64,000 nt of DNA from Flavobacterium lipolyticum (GCF_020905335.1 NZ_JAJJMN010000002.1:868001-932000), one strand, 5' to 3'; counted from the first letter of the stretch, positions 35,097 to 45,119 are shown. Translations and numbers: made by a program. Notes: generated by a model not told the origin, from the sequence alone.

Positions 35097-38000
35097 TCAT
35101 GTAAAGCCCAATTCTGTTTTACGACTGATTGAATGATAACCCAATTTTCGATAGCTCTCAAACTGTGCTTCATCAAAAAACTGATCTGCTGTAGATTGTT
35201 GTGGAAAATCGGGATTAGCCAAAGCATATTCTCGTATATCAATAGGCTCATCCCCCGTTAATGCAGCTTTTATATAGATTAACGTTCCTTTTCTTTTTAT
35301 GCCCGGATAAGTAATTTCTCCTTTAATAATGTGCTCCTTTGACTTCCCATCTCGCTTCGTAATATCTTTAAAGTCTTCAAAAATAATCTCTACACCAAAA
35401 TCAATACGGCATCTTCTAATCGCATTGGCCAGACCTTCACAGGCTATGTCCTGATCTTGTTCACCATCTCCCAATATGATATGATGACAACGTCTTCTAA
35501 TGAGTTCATACAATCCCATATTGTCAAAATGCCCTCCATCTGAAAGACTTACATACTCCATGTTGATATCAGATTTACCAATCAAATCGTAAATAATGTA
35601 CAATAAACCAAATCTCGGATTAGAATCCTTCCAACGTTTAAGTCTTGTATTACCAATCCATCGTCCCAAACGAACATTAAACATGGTTAACAAAAACGCC
35701 ATAGGTGCTGAAGAATGATATCCCCAATTCGGATTTACTGCTGCTCCTGAAATAGCCATAGCGGTACCAATAGTTGGTCCTCCATTTACATTTGAAAATC
35801 TATTCGTAGGACGATAACCGTATTCGTATACGTGATCCACGTAATAAGTAGACGGGCGTGTTGGACTAAAATCATATCCACAATACAGAGGTGTAAATAC
35901 AAAAGATTCCGCTTTACGATCCTGACGGTCTAATGCCGAAACAACAGTAGCATTGAGTGCTGTATTCAAAATAGGATATGGACCAAAATAACCGTCTTCG
36001 ACCTTCATTGATGACAGCAATACATCATCGTCTGTATCAAAACCAGTAAATACATTTGCAGTTTTAATACGATCTTCCCTGCTACGGGTGGCCCCCATAA
36101 AAGCTCTTATAAGTCGGTTGCGATAAAAATGGTGAAGGGAAAACTCATTGACTCCAACACGCCAGCTCAGTAAAAATGTGATAATTAACAATCCTATCGA
36201 TATTCCCAAATTACCTAAAATATTTTCATCCGTTTTCCTGATCAGCTCTATAATAGCCGACCCAATAAGAAGCACCCCAATCATAAAAATAAATGGTACA
36301 ATCTTAGCAACCTTATTCATAATGCCCATAAACTTCTTTGGATCTTCATCACCTTTAGACGTAAATGCTATTTTTACACCCCAGGCAACTATTGCTGCCC
36401 AGCCTCCGGTAATAGGTATCCCAATCAAAGCGTCCTCAACATTAAAATTTTCCCATAAATCGGGCATAATTAATGCTGTAAAACAAATAAGAATCCAAAA
36501 AAACATAAATCGATGTAAATAAGCTCCCGTTCTTCCCCACCACTCCCTTCGATAATCGGGAAATACCTTTCCCATTATAGCCATTCTTGTGATTATAGAA
36601 AGAGTAAAAATTTCGAGAACAATAGGAATACTAACTAATAATTTTACTTTAGATTCAAAAACTGCGTTGTCCCATAACTTTAATTCTATACCAAATATGC
36701 TTTCTAAGCCAGTGCGAAATTCTAATGCAATAAAATTAATATTCTTCCAAAATAAATAAAACAATAGACCAACAACGACAGAAGCCACTGCTGAAGATAT
36801 CACTATCACAGTCCAATTTTTGAGTCCGGTCTCCCACTTCTCACTTTCCAATCTCCTTCTTTCTACTTCAGAGGATTCTTTTGCCACTACATTTGCCTTA
36901 CCTAATTCTATTAAATCGTATCTTTTACCATAATTCCCCTTTAACGCCACTAAAATTAATGCTATAAATGACGGAAGAGATATCACTAATAATAACCACT
37001 TAATAGGATTCCCTTCAGGGCAAACATCATACAGATCGGTATTAATTAAAAATGCACTCATCAGCAAAGCACAAATTACACTCCAACTGATCAGCAGGTG
37101 TGGCAGTGCATCTTTTATCCCTGTCAAAATAAATCCATTCCATTTTTTTGAAAAACGCGCTACTTTTCTTTTTTCACTTATTTTATAATTAGAGCTCATA
37201 GCGCTTGCTGCTATAAATGCTACAACGGACAGCATCCCTAAATTCCACAAGAAAAATAGTCTGGTATTGTTTGTATTTACTTTTCGTAAAATTTCTCCGA
37301 GATACTCCCATCCTTTATAAAGATCTAAAATAAACGAAAGAACGGTGAGTAAAACCAATAACAACACTGCCTGATTAACAAGAGTATTTCTTAACCACGT
37401 TAATCCTGATGTCCAGGCATCCGGAGACATTGTACCAACGTTTGGAGAAAGATAATTGCTAAACATTCTGAGCCAGCGTATCGGACGCACTTCATCGGCA
37501 AACGGATCAGATGATTTATCCGGACATAACTGATCTGTCACTTTACTAAAAGATCCGGAGCGTTTGATCCAGGAGGTGTACCATGTTCCTATGTAACCTC
37601 CGCCTGATACTGTCGAGATATAATCTATCTTATCTAAAACACCCAAACTTGCTAATTTCTGGAGTATCCCAAGATTAAAGGTAGCCGAACGGATTCCTCC
37701 GCCTGAAAATGCAAGTCCTACAAGCTTCATATCTACCGCTTTCAACATTGGATCGTGTATATTTTTCTCTTCAACAGATTTCTTCGGCAATTCTATATCA
37801 AAATTTTCATCCGTTGTTTTTGATGCCTGCCATTCCTCACTCTTTTTTTTACGGGCTTTGCTAATCTCGTGAAGCTCATCATTAAAAAATGTTTCAAATG
37901 GCAGAGGAAATTCGATTCTGCTTCTACTGTCTGAATCTTTATCTAATAATTTTCTAAGAAGTAATTTGTCATCAGTAAGATACTGTAAAGCATCCTCTCT

Positions 38001-38600
38001 GTTTTTTTCCCACCACGCTTTATGATTACTAAAATCAGCCTTGTTTAAGATACTAGAGTAATCATATTCTTTGTCTATCGCTGTGTAAAATTGATAAAGA
38101 CGTATCTCATAGGCTGAATTGCTCTGACGGCAAATAACCTGAACTACTTGTACAGGCATGTATCGAAGCACTGCTGCCAATTTTTTGCGTTCCTCAAACC
38201 CTTCTCCATAAAGCATTGCCCTTATTTGCTGCCTCCAAAAAAAAGGTACCCTGAACAATAAAAGTTCAGATGATGCACTTTTATCTTTGTACTTTATAGC
38301 AATATTAGAAGCAAGCCATTCTAAAAGATCATAAACAGTATCTAAATATATTCTTATGAGAATTTCATCATTACGATTATCCGGGCTATGCCAGACTAAG
38401 TCCGAAATCTCGTCTATCTGGCTCGGAGTCAACTCTTCTATTATCCCATAATCCCGATCACTGTTTTTGCCCAAATTACTCCAGGAATTTCTTCCCAAAA
38501 ACTCTCGTGGGAATGAATTATTAGAATTCTTTTTCAAAATATCCTGAAAAAGAGTCAGATAGGATATTGCTTCGGCGGTTAGATCGGTTACTATATCCAT
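35097..38600 (-). CDS. patatin-like phospholipase with multi-spanning membrane insertion
   Basis: 1167 residues. The N-terminal about 290 residues are unrecognised and helical. The patatin domain starts at about 293: LAFSGGGIRSATFNLGILQ gives the oxyanion loop (299-305) and the nucleophile elbow is STVSGGGYIG (Ser332). Instead of continuing, about ten hydrophobic helices occupy about 405-830. The catalytic Asp (YVSLSDGGHFDNMG, about residue 1021) appears only after them. So the lipase halves are separated by a membrane module of over 400 residues. Predicted lipid acyl hydrolase anchored in the inner membrane. The ExbD-like twins are divergent across a 259 bp gap. Confidence 0.82.
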   Translation of the reverse strand: MDIVTDLTAEAISYLTLFQDILKKNSNNSFPREFLGRNSWSNLGKNSDRDYGIIEELTPSQIDEISDLVWHSPDNRNDEILIRIYLDTVYDLLEWLASNIAIKYKDKSASSELLLFRVPFFWRQQIRAMLYGEGFEERKKLAAVLRYMPVQVVQVICRQSNSAYEIRLYQFYTAIDKEYDYSSILNKADFSNHKAWWEKNREDALQYLTDDKLLLRKLLDKDSDSRSRIEFPLPFETFFNDELHEISKARKKKSEEWQASKTTDENFDIELPKKSVEEKNIHDPMLKAVDMKLVGLAFSGGGIRSATFNLGILQKLASLGVLDKIDYISTVSGGGYIGTWYTSWIKRSGSFSKVTDQLCPDKSSDPFADEVRPIRWLRMFSNYLSPNVGTMSPDAWTSGLTWLRNTLVNQAVLLLVLLTVLSFILDLYKGWEYLGEILRKVNTNNTRLFFLWNLGMLSVVAFIAASAMSSNYKISEKRKVARFSKKWNGFILTGIKDALPHLLISWSVICALLMSAFLINTDLYDVCPEGNPIKWLLLVISLPSFIALILVALKGNYGKRYDLIELGKANVVAKESSEVERRRLESEKWETGLKNWTVIVISSAVASVVVGLLFYLFWKNINFIALEFRTGLESIFGIELKLWDNAVFESKVKLLVSIPIVLEIFTLSIITRMAIMGKVFPDYRREWWGRTGAYLHRFMFFWILICFTALIMPDLWENFNVEDALIGIPITGGWAAIVAWGVKIAFTSKGDEDPKKFMGIMNKVAKIVPFIFMIGVLLIGSAIIELIRKTDENILGNLGISIGLLIITFLLSWRVGVNEFSLHHFYRNRLIRAFMGATRSREDRIKTANVFTGFDTDDDVLLSSMKVEDGYFGPYPILNTALNATVVSALDRQDRKAESFVFTPLYCGYDFSPTRPSTYYVDHVYEYGYRPTNRFSNVNGGPTIGTAMAISGAAVNPNWGYHSSAPMAFLLTMFNVRLGRWIGNTRLKRWKDSNPRFGLLYIIYDLIGKSDINMEYVSLSDGGHFDNMGLYELIRRRCHHIILGDGEQDQDIACEGLANAIRRCRIDFGVEIIFEDFKDITKRDGKSKEHIIKGEITYPGIKRKGTLIYIKAALTGDEPIDIREYALANPDFPQQSTADQFFDEAQFESYRKLGYHSISRKTELGFT

Positions 38601-38859
38601 AATAAATGAGGTTTAATGATTAATAAACTAGCTAGAAACTAAACCAGCAGAAAAATCAATCGATTAGTCAATTGATTCTCTGTAAGATACTGGAATTTTC
38701 AGTACTTTAAAACTGTACTAAATTACATCAAAAAATTATGTACAGAGCAGGTGGAATTACCTGTTTATAACCTATCATTCTTATTATTCAAAATCAATTT
38801 TAAGCAACTGTTTTTCATTCAATATATTTTTATAACTTTAGAATCAAAACCAATTTATT

Positions 38860-39387
38860 ATGCAAAATCTTCCAAAAAAAGTAAGAAGTAAAAAGTTAAA
38901 TGCAAGAGTTGATTTAACCGCAATGGTGAGTGTTTCATTTTTGCTGATTATATTTTTTATGGTTGTTGGTGAATTGTCTAAACCAAAAGGTATTGATTTA
39001 GCTTTACCTGATAATGGGGATATCTCCTGCGGACCAATTGGTTGTATTGATTCCAATCGTATTTATACAATCTTATTAGATGATGATGACAAAATTGTTA
39101 CCTATTCAGGATTATTACTTTCTCCTCTTGAAAACCCAAAAAGTAGCGTTTATGGAGAAAGTGGAATTAGAAAACAACTATTTGAAAGAAATAAGAAAAT
39201 TACAGAATATTCGACCGCGCTTGGAAAACCTAAAAACGGTACAATTGTAATTATAAAACCCAGCAAAAAAAGCAATTTTAAAAATCTTGTTGATATTCTA
39301 GACGAAATGGCAATTGCCAAAATTGAAACCTATTCGATTGTAAATGAATATACCCCCGAAGAAGTTAAACTACTAGCCTTAAATTAA
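38860..39387 (+). CDS. ExbD/TolR-like protein, twin 1
   Basis: 175 residues: short basic N-terminus, one membrane helix (about 20-39: AMVSVSFLLIIFFMVVGEL), periplasmic domain. The start RVDLTAMVSVSFLLIIFFM aligns with the ExbD signature (DxTPMVDxxFLLLxFFM), but the intramembrane Asp used for proton flow is Ser24. The periplasmic part ends with IIKPSKKSNFKNLVDILDEMAIAKI, as in ExbD. Cys57 and Cys62 could form a disulfide. No exbB or tonB is adjacent. A TAACTTTA at 38833-38840 is a weak -7 candidate. The next gene is a paralogue. Confidence 0.75.
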   Translation: MQNLPKKVRSKKLNARVDLTAMVSVSFLLIIFFMVVGELSKPKGIDLALPDNGDISCGPIGCIDSNRIYTILLDDDDKIVTYSGLLLSPLENPKSSVYGESGIRKQLFERNKKITEYSTALGKPKNGTIVIIKPSKKSNFKNLVDILDEMAIAKIETYSIVNEYTPEEVKLLALN

Positions 39388-39416
39388 AAACATTCTCAAT
39401 CACTAAAACTATAGCT

Positions 39417-39947
39417 ATGCAAAACCTGCCAAAAAAAGTAAGAAGTAAAAAGTTAAATGCAAGAGTTGATTTAACCGCAATGGTGAGTGTTTCATTTTTG
39501 CTGATTATATTTTTTATGGTTGTTGGTGAATTGTCTAAACCTAAAGCGATGGAATATTATACTCCAGATTGTGGTGATGAGTGTTTTTTAGGAGGTTGTT
39601 ATAGACCAGATGAAAATCGTTCAACCACAGTGCTTTTAGATAAAAATAACAAAATTATTGTCTACTCCGGATTAATATATGCTCCCATTGCTACTCCAAA
39701 AGGGATGCAATATGGTAAAAATGGAATCAGAAAGGAATTGTTTGACAGAAATAAAACAGTTCTGGAATACTCAGCTGCTTTAGGTAAACCCGGACGTGGA
39801 CTTACCGTTATAATAAAACCAAGCAAAAAATCCAGTTATGGCAATTTGGTTGATATAATAGACGAAATGAAAATTATTGGTATAACTTCCTATTCTATTG
39901 TTGATTATTATACTCCAGAAGAAGAAAAATTATTAGCTTCAAAGTAA
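39417..39947 (+). CDS. ExbD/TolR-like protein, twin 2
   Basis: 176 residues, paralogue of the gene ending 29 bp upstream. The first about 42 codons are almost identical in DNA to twin 1, whereas the periplasmic domain has diverged to roughly half identical residues. It also has Ser in place of the ExbD membrane Asp. It carries extra cysteines (YTPDCGDECFLGGCYRP). It ends before a strong bidirectional terminator. Likely co-transcribed with twin 1; the two could hetero-oligomerise. Confidence 0.75.
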   Translation: MQNLPKKVRSKKLNARVDLTAMVSVSFLLIIFFMVVGELSKPKAMEYYTPDCGDECFLGGCYRPDENRSTTVLLDKNNKIIVYSGLIYAPIATPKGMQYGKNGIRKELFDRNKTVLEYSAALGKPGRGLTVIIKPSKKSSYGNLVDIIDEMKIIGITSYSIVDYYTPEEEKLLASK

Positions 39948-40010
39948 TTCCTTTAAAATTTACTTTGAAGTTTTTCTGCATTAAATCTAACGATACTTAA
40001 TAAGAAAAAC

Positions 40011-40046
40011 AGCCGTCTCAAAATTATTTTGAGACGGCTATTTTTA
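40011..40046. terminator. bidirectional terminator
   Basis: AGCCGTCTCAAA (40011-40022) pairs with TTTTGAGACGGCT (40027-40039), flanked by A and T runs. Serves the ExbD-like pair and the converging LRR gene. Confidence 0.85.
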
Positions 40047-40061
40047 CTTTAAATTGAACTC

Positions 40062-42812
40062 TTATTTCTTAATAAATTTCACTCCGGAACTGCCTTTGTT
40101 TGATTTCACTTTTATAAAATAACTCCCTGTTGTAAGCCTTGAAACATCAACGCTAGAAACCGCTTTTGCATTTGGAACTGCTATTACCAACTGTCCTAAA
40201 ATATCGTAAACCCATACTGCCTGTATTTCTATATCCTGTTTAGCGTTAATGTTTAAAACATCAGTCGCAGGATTTGGAGACACCGTAAAATAAGTCGAAA
40301 AATCAAAATCTTCTTTTCCTAATGTTATGTTTTTAAAGGTAGAAGTTGCTTTATTGGTTAAAATTGGAAAATTATAATCAAAATAAATATTAGCTTCGTT
40401 TTCAAATGTGTCCCCTACTTTTAAGGTTGGTTTTGTCTTAATCTTAAACGCTACATAACCATCATTACTGGCATCATCAAAAGGGAGATTAATTTTTTCG
40501 AAAATGAATTCCACTTTATTTCCTTCCGAAATTTTAGTTACAAAAGGATGGCTTGAACTTGTTGGAATTAAAGTTGCGAGATCAAATTTAGACAAATCAA
40601 TCATGTCGGTTACAACAATATTTCTTGCAGGAGACGTTCCTGTATTTTCAAAGCGGATGCGATAATGAACGTACTCCCCTATTAGATTTGGTGTTATAAT
40701 TGCACCTTCCAGACAAGTTTTATCATTTGGATCATAAGAACCTACCACTGTTTGTTTTAACCCAAATACATTATTTAATGGAGTCTCATCTAAATTTTGA
40801 GAAGAAATATTTGCACTAAACTCTAGAATATCGCCTATGTTGGCCGCAGGTTTATCTGTTGGTCTATTTAAATACAAAGTCAAAGATATACTACCACTTT
40901 CAAAAGGTTTTAAATTATTGAAATCCCATTTTAATTCATTACCAGATTTAGAGGTTAAATTTTTATTTGAAGAAACATAGTGTAAAACAGTATTGTCGTA
41001 CTTAATTGTTATAACACCGGACTGAGTTGTATTTCCATTGTTTTTATAAACAATGTCGTAGGTGCTTTCAAAGCCAGGTTCAGCTGATATCATTGGAACT
41101 AAAACTATTTCTAAATCGTTTCGGCTGCCAACAGCAGTAATACAAAAATTTTCTAAACGCGGACTTGCATCGTTTGGAAAAGAAACGATTGCCTCTTTTG
41201 GTGCTATGTCAAAATACTCCGGGTACTCCAAAACTGGTGTTATTTTATAATTTCCTTCCTGAAGTTGAATTGAAGGAACTTTTGAGTTATTAGAAACTAA
41301 GACTCCTTTTTTTGAATTACTAGTTACATTATATTTTATATCATAAATAAGTACATCATTTAAATCACACCCATTTTTATCTTGATCGAATTTATTTAAT
41401 GCCTCAATAGTGTAAAAATCGCCTCCAGGTGTAAAAGAACAGTAAGTATTTAAATTAACTTTAGGCATACTATTATTTACTAAATAATATTCTATTTGTT
41501 CTATATCAGTATCATCTGCACAAATGTATTTTAAATTTGGATTGTTATAATAACTAAAACGATCATGTATACCCAATCCTTCCTGTTTGCCATTTTTCAC
41601 AAATAGATAGATCAGATTATTATTATAACATACAATTTGTGAAATCTTTTTAGCATTATTAAAATCTAAGGCCTCAATTTGATTGTTACTGCAATTTACC
41701 TCCAGAAGCTTTGACAAGTTTTCTAAATTTAATACTTTAATCTGATTATTATAGCAAGATAATACTTGAAGATTAGGAGAAGATTGAACATCCAAGCTAG
41801 TAAATTGATTCATACCACAATATAACGTTTCTAATTTTGATAAATTACTAGTTTGTAATGAACTAATTTTATTAGTATCACAATTAAGAAATTTTAACTC
41901 TTTAAAAGCACTAATCTCTAAATTACTGATATTATTATTACCACAACCCAACCATTCAAGTTTACTTGTATTGGCAACATCAAAATCAGTAATGTTATTA
42001 TAATAACATTCCAATTTTTTCAAATTTGGTAAACTTGATATTTTTATTGATTTCAATGTTCCCCACCTACTTAAAACATCCTCAAGTTTTGGAAAATTAT
42101 TCAAATTTAATGTTGTTATTTTAGTATAATCACACTCTAGAAATTGTAGATTATCTAATCCTTGCAAATTCAAATCAGTGATAGGATTATTACTGCAAAC
42201 AAGATTATTGAGTTTGCTTAAACCAACAATACTTAATGATGTAAGTAAATTGTAACTGCAATTTAGTGTTTTCAAATTAAATGAATCACTTACGTCTATA
42301 CTGGTTAATCTACAAGCAGTACAATCAAGACTTTCAAGATTGGATAAAGTACTTAAATCTAAAGTCGTAAGCTTGCAGCTGTATAGATCTAATATTTTAA
42401 GATTATTTAAACCACTTAAGTTAATAGATTTTAATTGTTGGTTTCCTTTAAGTGATAAAGTTTCCAACTTATCTAATCCTGCTAAATCAAGTGTAGAGAG
42501 ATTACCAAATTCTAGTGTTATTTTTTTTAAGTTTTTAAAATATAAAATACCCGTTAATGAAGCTATTCTTCTGATGACAACATTTTCGTTTAAATAAAGT
42601 TCACTTACCTTTTCAGCTTCACTAATTTCAATTTCTCCATTACTATTTGAATCTATTTTTATCTTATTACCATTCAGATCTTTTGCAGTATCTAAATATG
42701 CGGCTGATGCTAATAATTTATCTTTAAAATTAGTGTCTGGAATACTTATTATTTGTGCATTCAAAGTATTAAAAAGGCATAGAGCCAGAACTACAAAGTA
42801 GAGTTTCTTCAT
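40062..42812 (-). CDS. T9SS-secreted leucine-rich-repeat surface protein
   Basis: 916 residues from the ATG at 42812; a longer frame from 42914 is excluded by the promoter at 42829-42858. Signal peptide 1-19 (LNAQ). An EF-hand-like DSNSNGEIEISE segment (about 50-61) precedes about 15 leucine-rich repeats of 21-24 residues (about 78-420; pattern L..L.C..N.I..L). A DUF7619-like domain (about 690-828: SYDPNDK, FENTGTSPARNIVVTDMID, ANIYFDYNFPI) is followed by a type A sorting domain (about 830-916: FTVSPNPATDVLNI ... GSYFIKVKSNKGSSGVKFIKK, given in part). A cell-surface or released binding protein; ligand unknown. Confidence 0.88.
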   Translation of the reverse strand: MKKLYFVVLALCLFNTLNAQIISIPDTNFKDKLLASAAYLDTAKDLNGNKIKIDSNSNGEIEISEAEKVSELYLNENVVIRRIASLTGILYFKNLKKITLEFGNLSTLDLAGLDKLETLSLKGNQQLKSINLSGLNNLKILDLYSCKLTTLDLSTLSNLESLDCTACRLTSIDVSDSFNLKTLNCSYNLLTSLSIVGLSKLNNLVCSNNPITDLNLQGLDNLQFLECDYTKITTLNLNNFPKLEDVLSRWGTLKSIKISSLPNLKKLECYYNNITDFDVANTSKLEWLGCGNNNISNLEISAFKELKFLNCDTNKISSLQTSNLSKLETLYCGMNQFTSLDVQSSPNLQVLSCYNNQIKVLNLENLSKLLEVNCSNNQIEALDFNNAKKISQIVCYNNNLIYLFVKNGKQEGLGIHDRFSYYNNPNLKYICADDTDIEQIEYYLVNNSMPKVNLNTYCSFTPGGDFYTIEALNKFDQDKNGCDLNDVLIYDIKYNVTSNSKKGVLVSNNSKVPSIQLQEGNYKITPVLEYPEYFDIAPKEAIVSFPNDASPRLENFCITAVGSRNDLEIVLVPMISAEPGFESTYDIVYKNNGNTTQSGVITIKYDNTVLHYVSSNKNLTSKSGNELKWDFNNLKPFESGSISLTLYLNRPTDKPAANIGDILEFSANISSQNLDETPLNNVFGLKQTVVGSYDPNDKTCLEGAIITPNLIGEYVHYRIRFENTGTSPARNIVVTDMIDLSKFDLATLIPTSSSHPFVTKISEGNKVEFIFEKINLPFDDASNDGYVAFKIKTKPTLKVGDTFENEANIYFDYNFPILTNKATSTFKNITLGKEDFDFSTYFTVSPNPATDVLNINAKQDIEIQAVWVYDILGQLVIAVPNAKAVSSVDVSRLTTGSYFIKVKSNKGSSGVKFIKK

Positions 42813-42828
42813 AAGTGGTATTTTTACA

Positions 42829-42858
42829 CAAAAATAAATCTTTAACACAATAACACAA
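42829..42858 (-). promoter_or_regulatory. promoter of the LRR protein gene
   Basis: On minus: TTG (42856-42858), 19 bp, TATTTTTG (42829-42836), 16 bp before the ATG at 42812. Confidence 0.62.
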
Positions 42859-42949
42859 CTTTTTCTGTTAAATTTTAAATAAAAAAATATTGAAGTAAAA
42901 AAAAAGTCCCACATTGCTATGGGACTTTCTATTTAGAGGAAACTAAGAA

Positions 42950-44728
42950 TTATTTTTTCTCCGTTTTTTCCATTTTAGCTTTTAATGCAGCTAATACATC
43001 ATTGTTATCTCCTAAAGTTGCAGCTGGTGCATTAGTAGTAGATGTAGATGAAGTATTTTCAGTTGCAGCTTTCACGTTTTTCTCTTCTTCTTCACGGAAG
43101 ATAGCAGTGTGAGAAGCTACTACTCTTTTGAATTCTTTGTTGAATTCGATTACTTTGAAATCAGCAGTATCACCTTTTTTCAATTTCTTTCCGTCTTCTT
43201 TTTCAAGGTGACGAGTTGGAATGAAAGCAACGATATCATCTCCGAATTCTACAGTAGCTCCTTTGTCAACGATTTCAGAAATCTCACCATTGTGGATAGT
43301 TCCTACAGCGAAAGAATCTTCGTATTGATCCCAAGGATTAGCAGTAGTTTGTTTGTGACCTAAAGATAATTTACGTCCTTCAACATCTAATTCTAATACT
43401 ACAACATCAAGTTTCTCACCAACATTTACAAATTCAGATGGGTGTTTGATTTTCTTAGTCCAAGAAAGGTCAGAAATGTAGATTAATCCATCAATTCCTT
43501 CTTCTAATTCTACGAAAATACCAAAGTTTGTAAAGTTTCTAACGATACCTGTATGTTTAGAACCTACTGGGTATTTAGAAGTAATGTCAGTCCATGGATC
43601 TTGAGTCAATTGTTTGATACCTAATGACATCTTACGATCGTCTCTGTCTAAAGTTAAGATAACTGCTTCAACAACATCTCCAACTTTCACGAAGTCCTGA
43701 GCAGAACGTAAGTGAGTAGACCATGACATTTCAGAAACGTGGATTAAACCTTCAACACCTTCAGCAACTTCGATGAAAGCACCGTAATCAGCGATTACAA
43801 CTACTTTACCTTTTACTTTATCACCAATTGTTAAATTAGCATCTAAAGCATCCCATGGGTGAGCGTTTAATTGTTTCAATCCTAATTGAATTCTTGTTTT
43901 CTCATCATCGAAATCAAGGATTACAACGTTTAATTTTTGGTCTAATTCAAGAACTTCACTTGGGTGGTTGATTCTGCTCCAAGAAAGGTCAGTAATGTGA
44001 ATTAATCCGTCAACACCACCTAAGTCAATGAACACACCATAAGAAGTAATGTTTTTAACAACACCTTCTAATACTTGTCCTTTTTGTAATTGACCGATGA
44101 TTTCTTTTTTCTGTACTTCGATATCAGCCTCGATAAGTGCTTTATGAGATACAACAACGTTTTTGAATTCGTGGTTAATTTTTACCACTTTGAATTCCAT
44201 CATTTTGTTTACATATACATCGTAGTCTCTAATTGGCTTAACGTCAATTTGAGATCCAGGTAAGAAAGCTTCAATACCAAAAACGTCAACGATCATACCA
44301 CCTTTAGTTCTGCATTTTACAAAACCATTAACGATTTCACCTGTTTCGTTTGCAGCAATAACTCTATCCCATGATTTAATAGTACGAGCTTTTCTGTGAG
44401 ATAATACTAATTGACCAGTTTTGTCCTCACGGATGTCGATTAATACTTCTACTTTGTCACCTACTTTTAAGTTTGGGTTGTAACGGAATTCGTTTAAAGA
44501 AATAACACCTTCCGATTTTGCGTTGATATCAACGATAACGTCTCTATCTGTAATTCTAACAACTACACCTTCTACTACTTCTTCCTGATCTGTAGCGATG
44601 AAAGTTTTTGAAACTAGTTCTTCGAATTCTAATAAGTTTTTCTCATCAACTGCATCAATTCCTTCTTGGAAGTTATGCCAGTTAAAATTTGCTAAAAACT
44701 CTTCTTGTGATTTTAATTGTTCAGACAT
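42950..44728 (-). CDS. rpsA: 30S ribosomal protein S1
   Basis: 592 residues with six S1/OB-fold domains at about 50-112, 130-200, 217-287, 302-372, 388-460 and 475-545. Typical strands include GVFIDLGGVDGLIHITDLSW (domain 3), GAFIEVAEGVEGLIHVSEMSW (4) and GIFVELEEGIDGLIYISDLSW (5). A low-complexity Ala/Thr/Asn tail precedes the final charged helix. S1 binds mRNA on the 30S subunit, important where Shine-Dalgarno sites are weak, as here. It has its own promoter with a leader of about 110 nt. Confidence 0.97.
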   Translation of the reverse strand: MSEQLKSQEEFLANFNWHNFQEGIDAVDEKNLLEFEELVSKTFIATDQEEVVEGVVVRITDRDVIVDINAKSEGVISLNEFRYNPNLKVGDKVEVLIDIREDKTGQLVLSHRKARTIKSWDRVIAANETGEIVNGFVKCRTKGGMIVDVFGIEAFLPGSQIDVKPIRDYDVYVNKMMEFKVVKINHEFKNVVVSHKALIEADIEVQKKEIIGQLQKGQVLEGVVKNITSYGVFIDLGGVDGLIHITDLSWSRINHPSEVLELDQKLNVVILDFDDEKTRIQLGLKQLNAHPWDALDANLTIGDKVKGKVVVIADYGAFIEVAEGVEGLIHVSEMSWSTHLRSAQDFVKVGDVVEAVILTLDRDDRKMSLGIKQLTQDPWTDITSKYPVGSKHTGIVRNFTNFGIFVELEEGIDGLIYISDLSWTKKIKHPSEFVNVGEKLDVVVLELDVEGRKLSLGHKQTTANPWDQYEDSFAVGTIHNGEISEIVDKGATVEFGDDIVAFIPTRHLEKEDGKKLKKGDTADFKVIEFNKEFKRVVASHTAIFREEEEKNVKAATENTSSTSTTNAPAATLGDNNDVLAALKAKMEKTEKK

Positions 44729-44846
44729 GCTGATAAAAAATTTGTATTCTGTTTCTCTCGAGTTTCATAAAGCAGTAGAAAATACAGAAGTTGTTTTACA
44801 TAAATAGTTGATACCTAAAGGAAACTCTTCTTTGCCAAAAGGACTG

Positions 44847-44876
44847 CAAAATTAATACATTTATTTTTAATAGCAA
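44847..44876 (-). promoter_or_regulatory. promoter of rpsA
   Basis: On minus: TTG (44874-44876) within TTTTG, 19 bp, TAATTTTG (44847-44854). Near-ideal Bacteroidota promoter; transcription would start near 44840. Confidence 0.68.
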
Positions 44877-44894
44877 AACAAAAGTGTGTTAGAT

Positions 44895-45119
44895 GTTAAT
44901 GGTTAATTGATAATGGTTAATGGTTAATGGTTAATGGTTAATGGTTAATTGTTAATTGATAATGGTTAATTGTTAATTGTTAATTGTTAATTGTTAATTG
45001 TTAATTGATAATTGTTAATTGATAATTGTTAATTGATAATTGTTAATTGATAATGGTTAATTGATAATGGTTAATTGATAATTGTTAATTGTTAATTGTT
45101 AATTGTTAATTGATAATGG
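44895..45119. repeat. heptamer tandem repeat, GGTTAAT/TGTTAAT/TGATAAT
   Basis: About 32 tandem heptamers of three variants fill 225 bp directly upstream of the rpsA promoter. Confidence 0.92.

Noticed and set aside
38860..39947. Complete Ton/Tol energy-transduction operon
   Set aside because: Only ExbD-like genes are present, both without the key Asp, and there is no ExbB/TolQ or TonB gene in the window.
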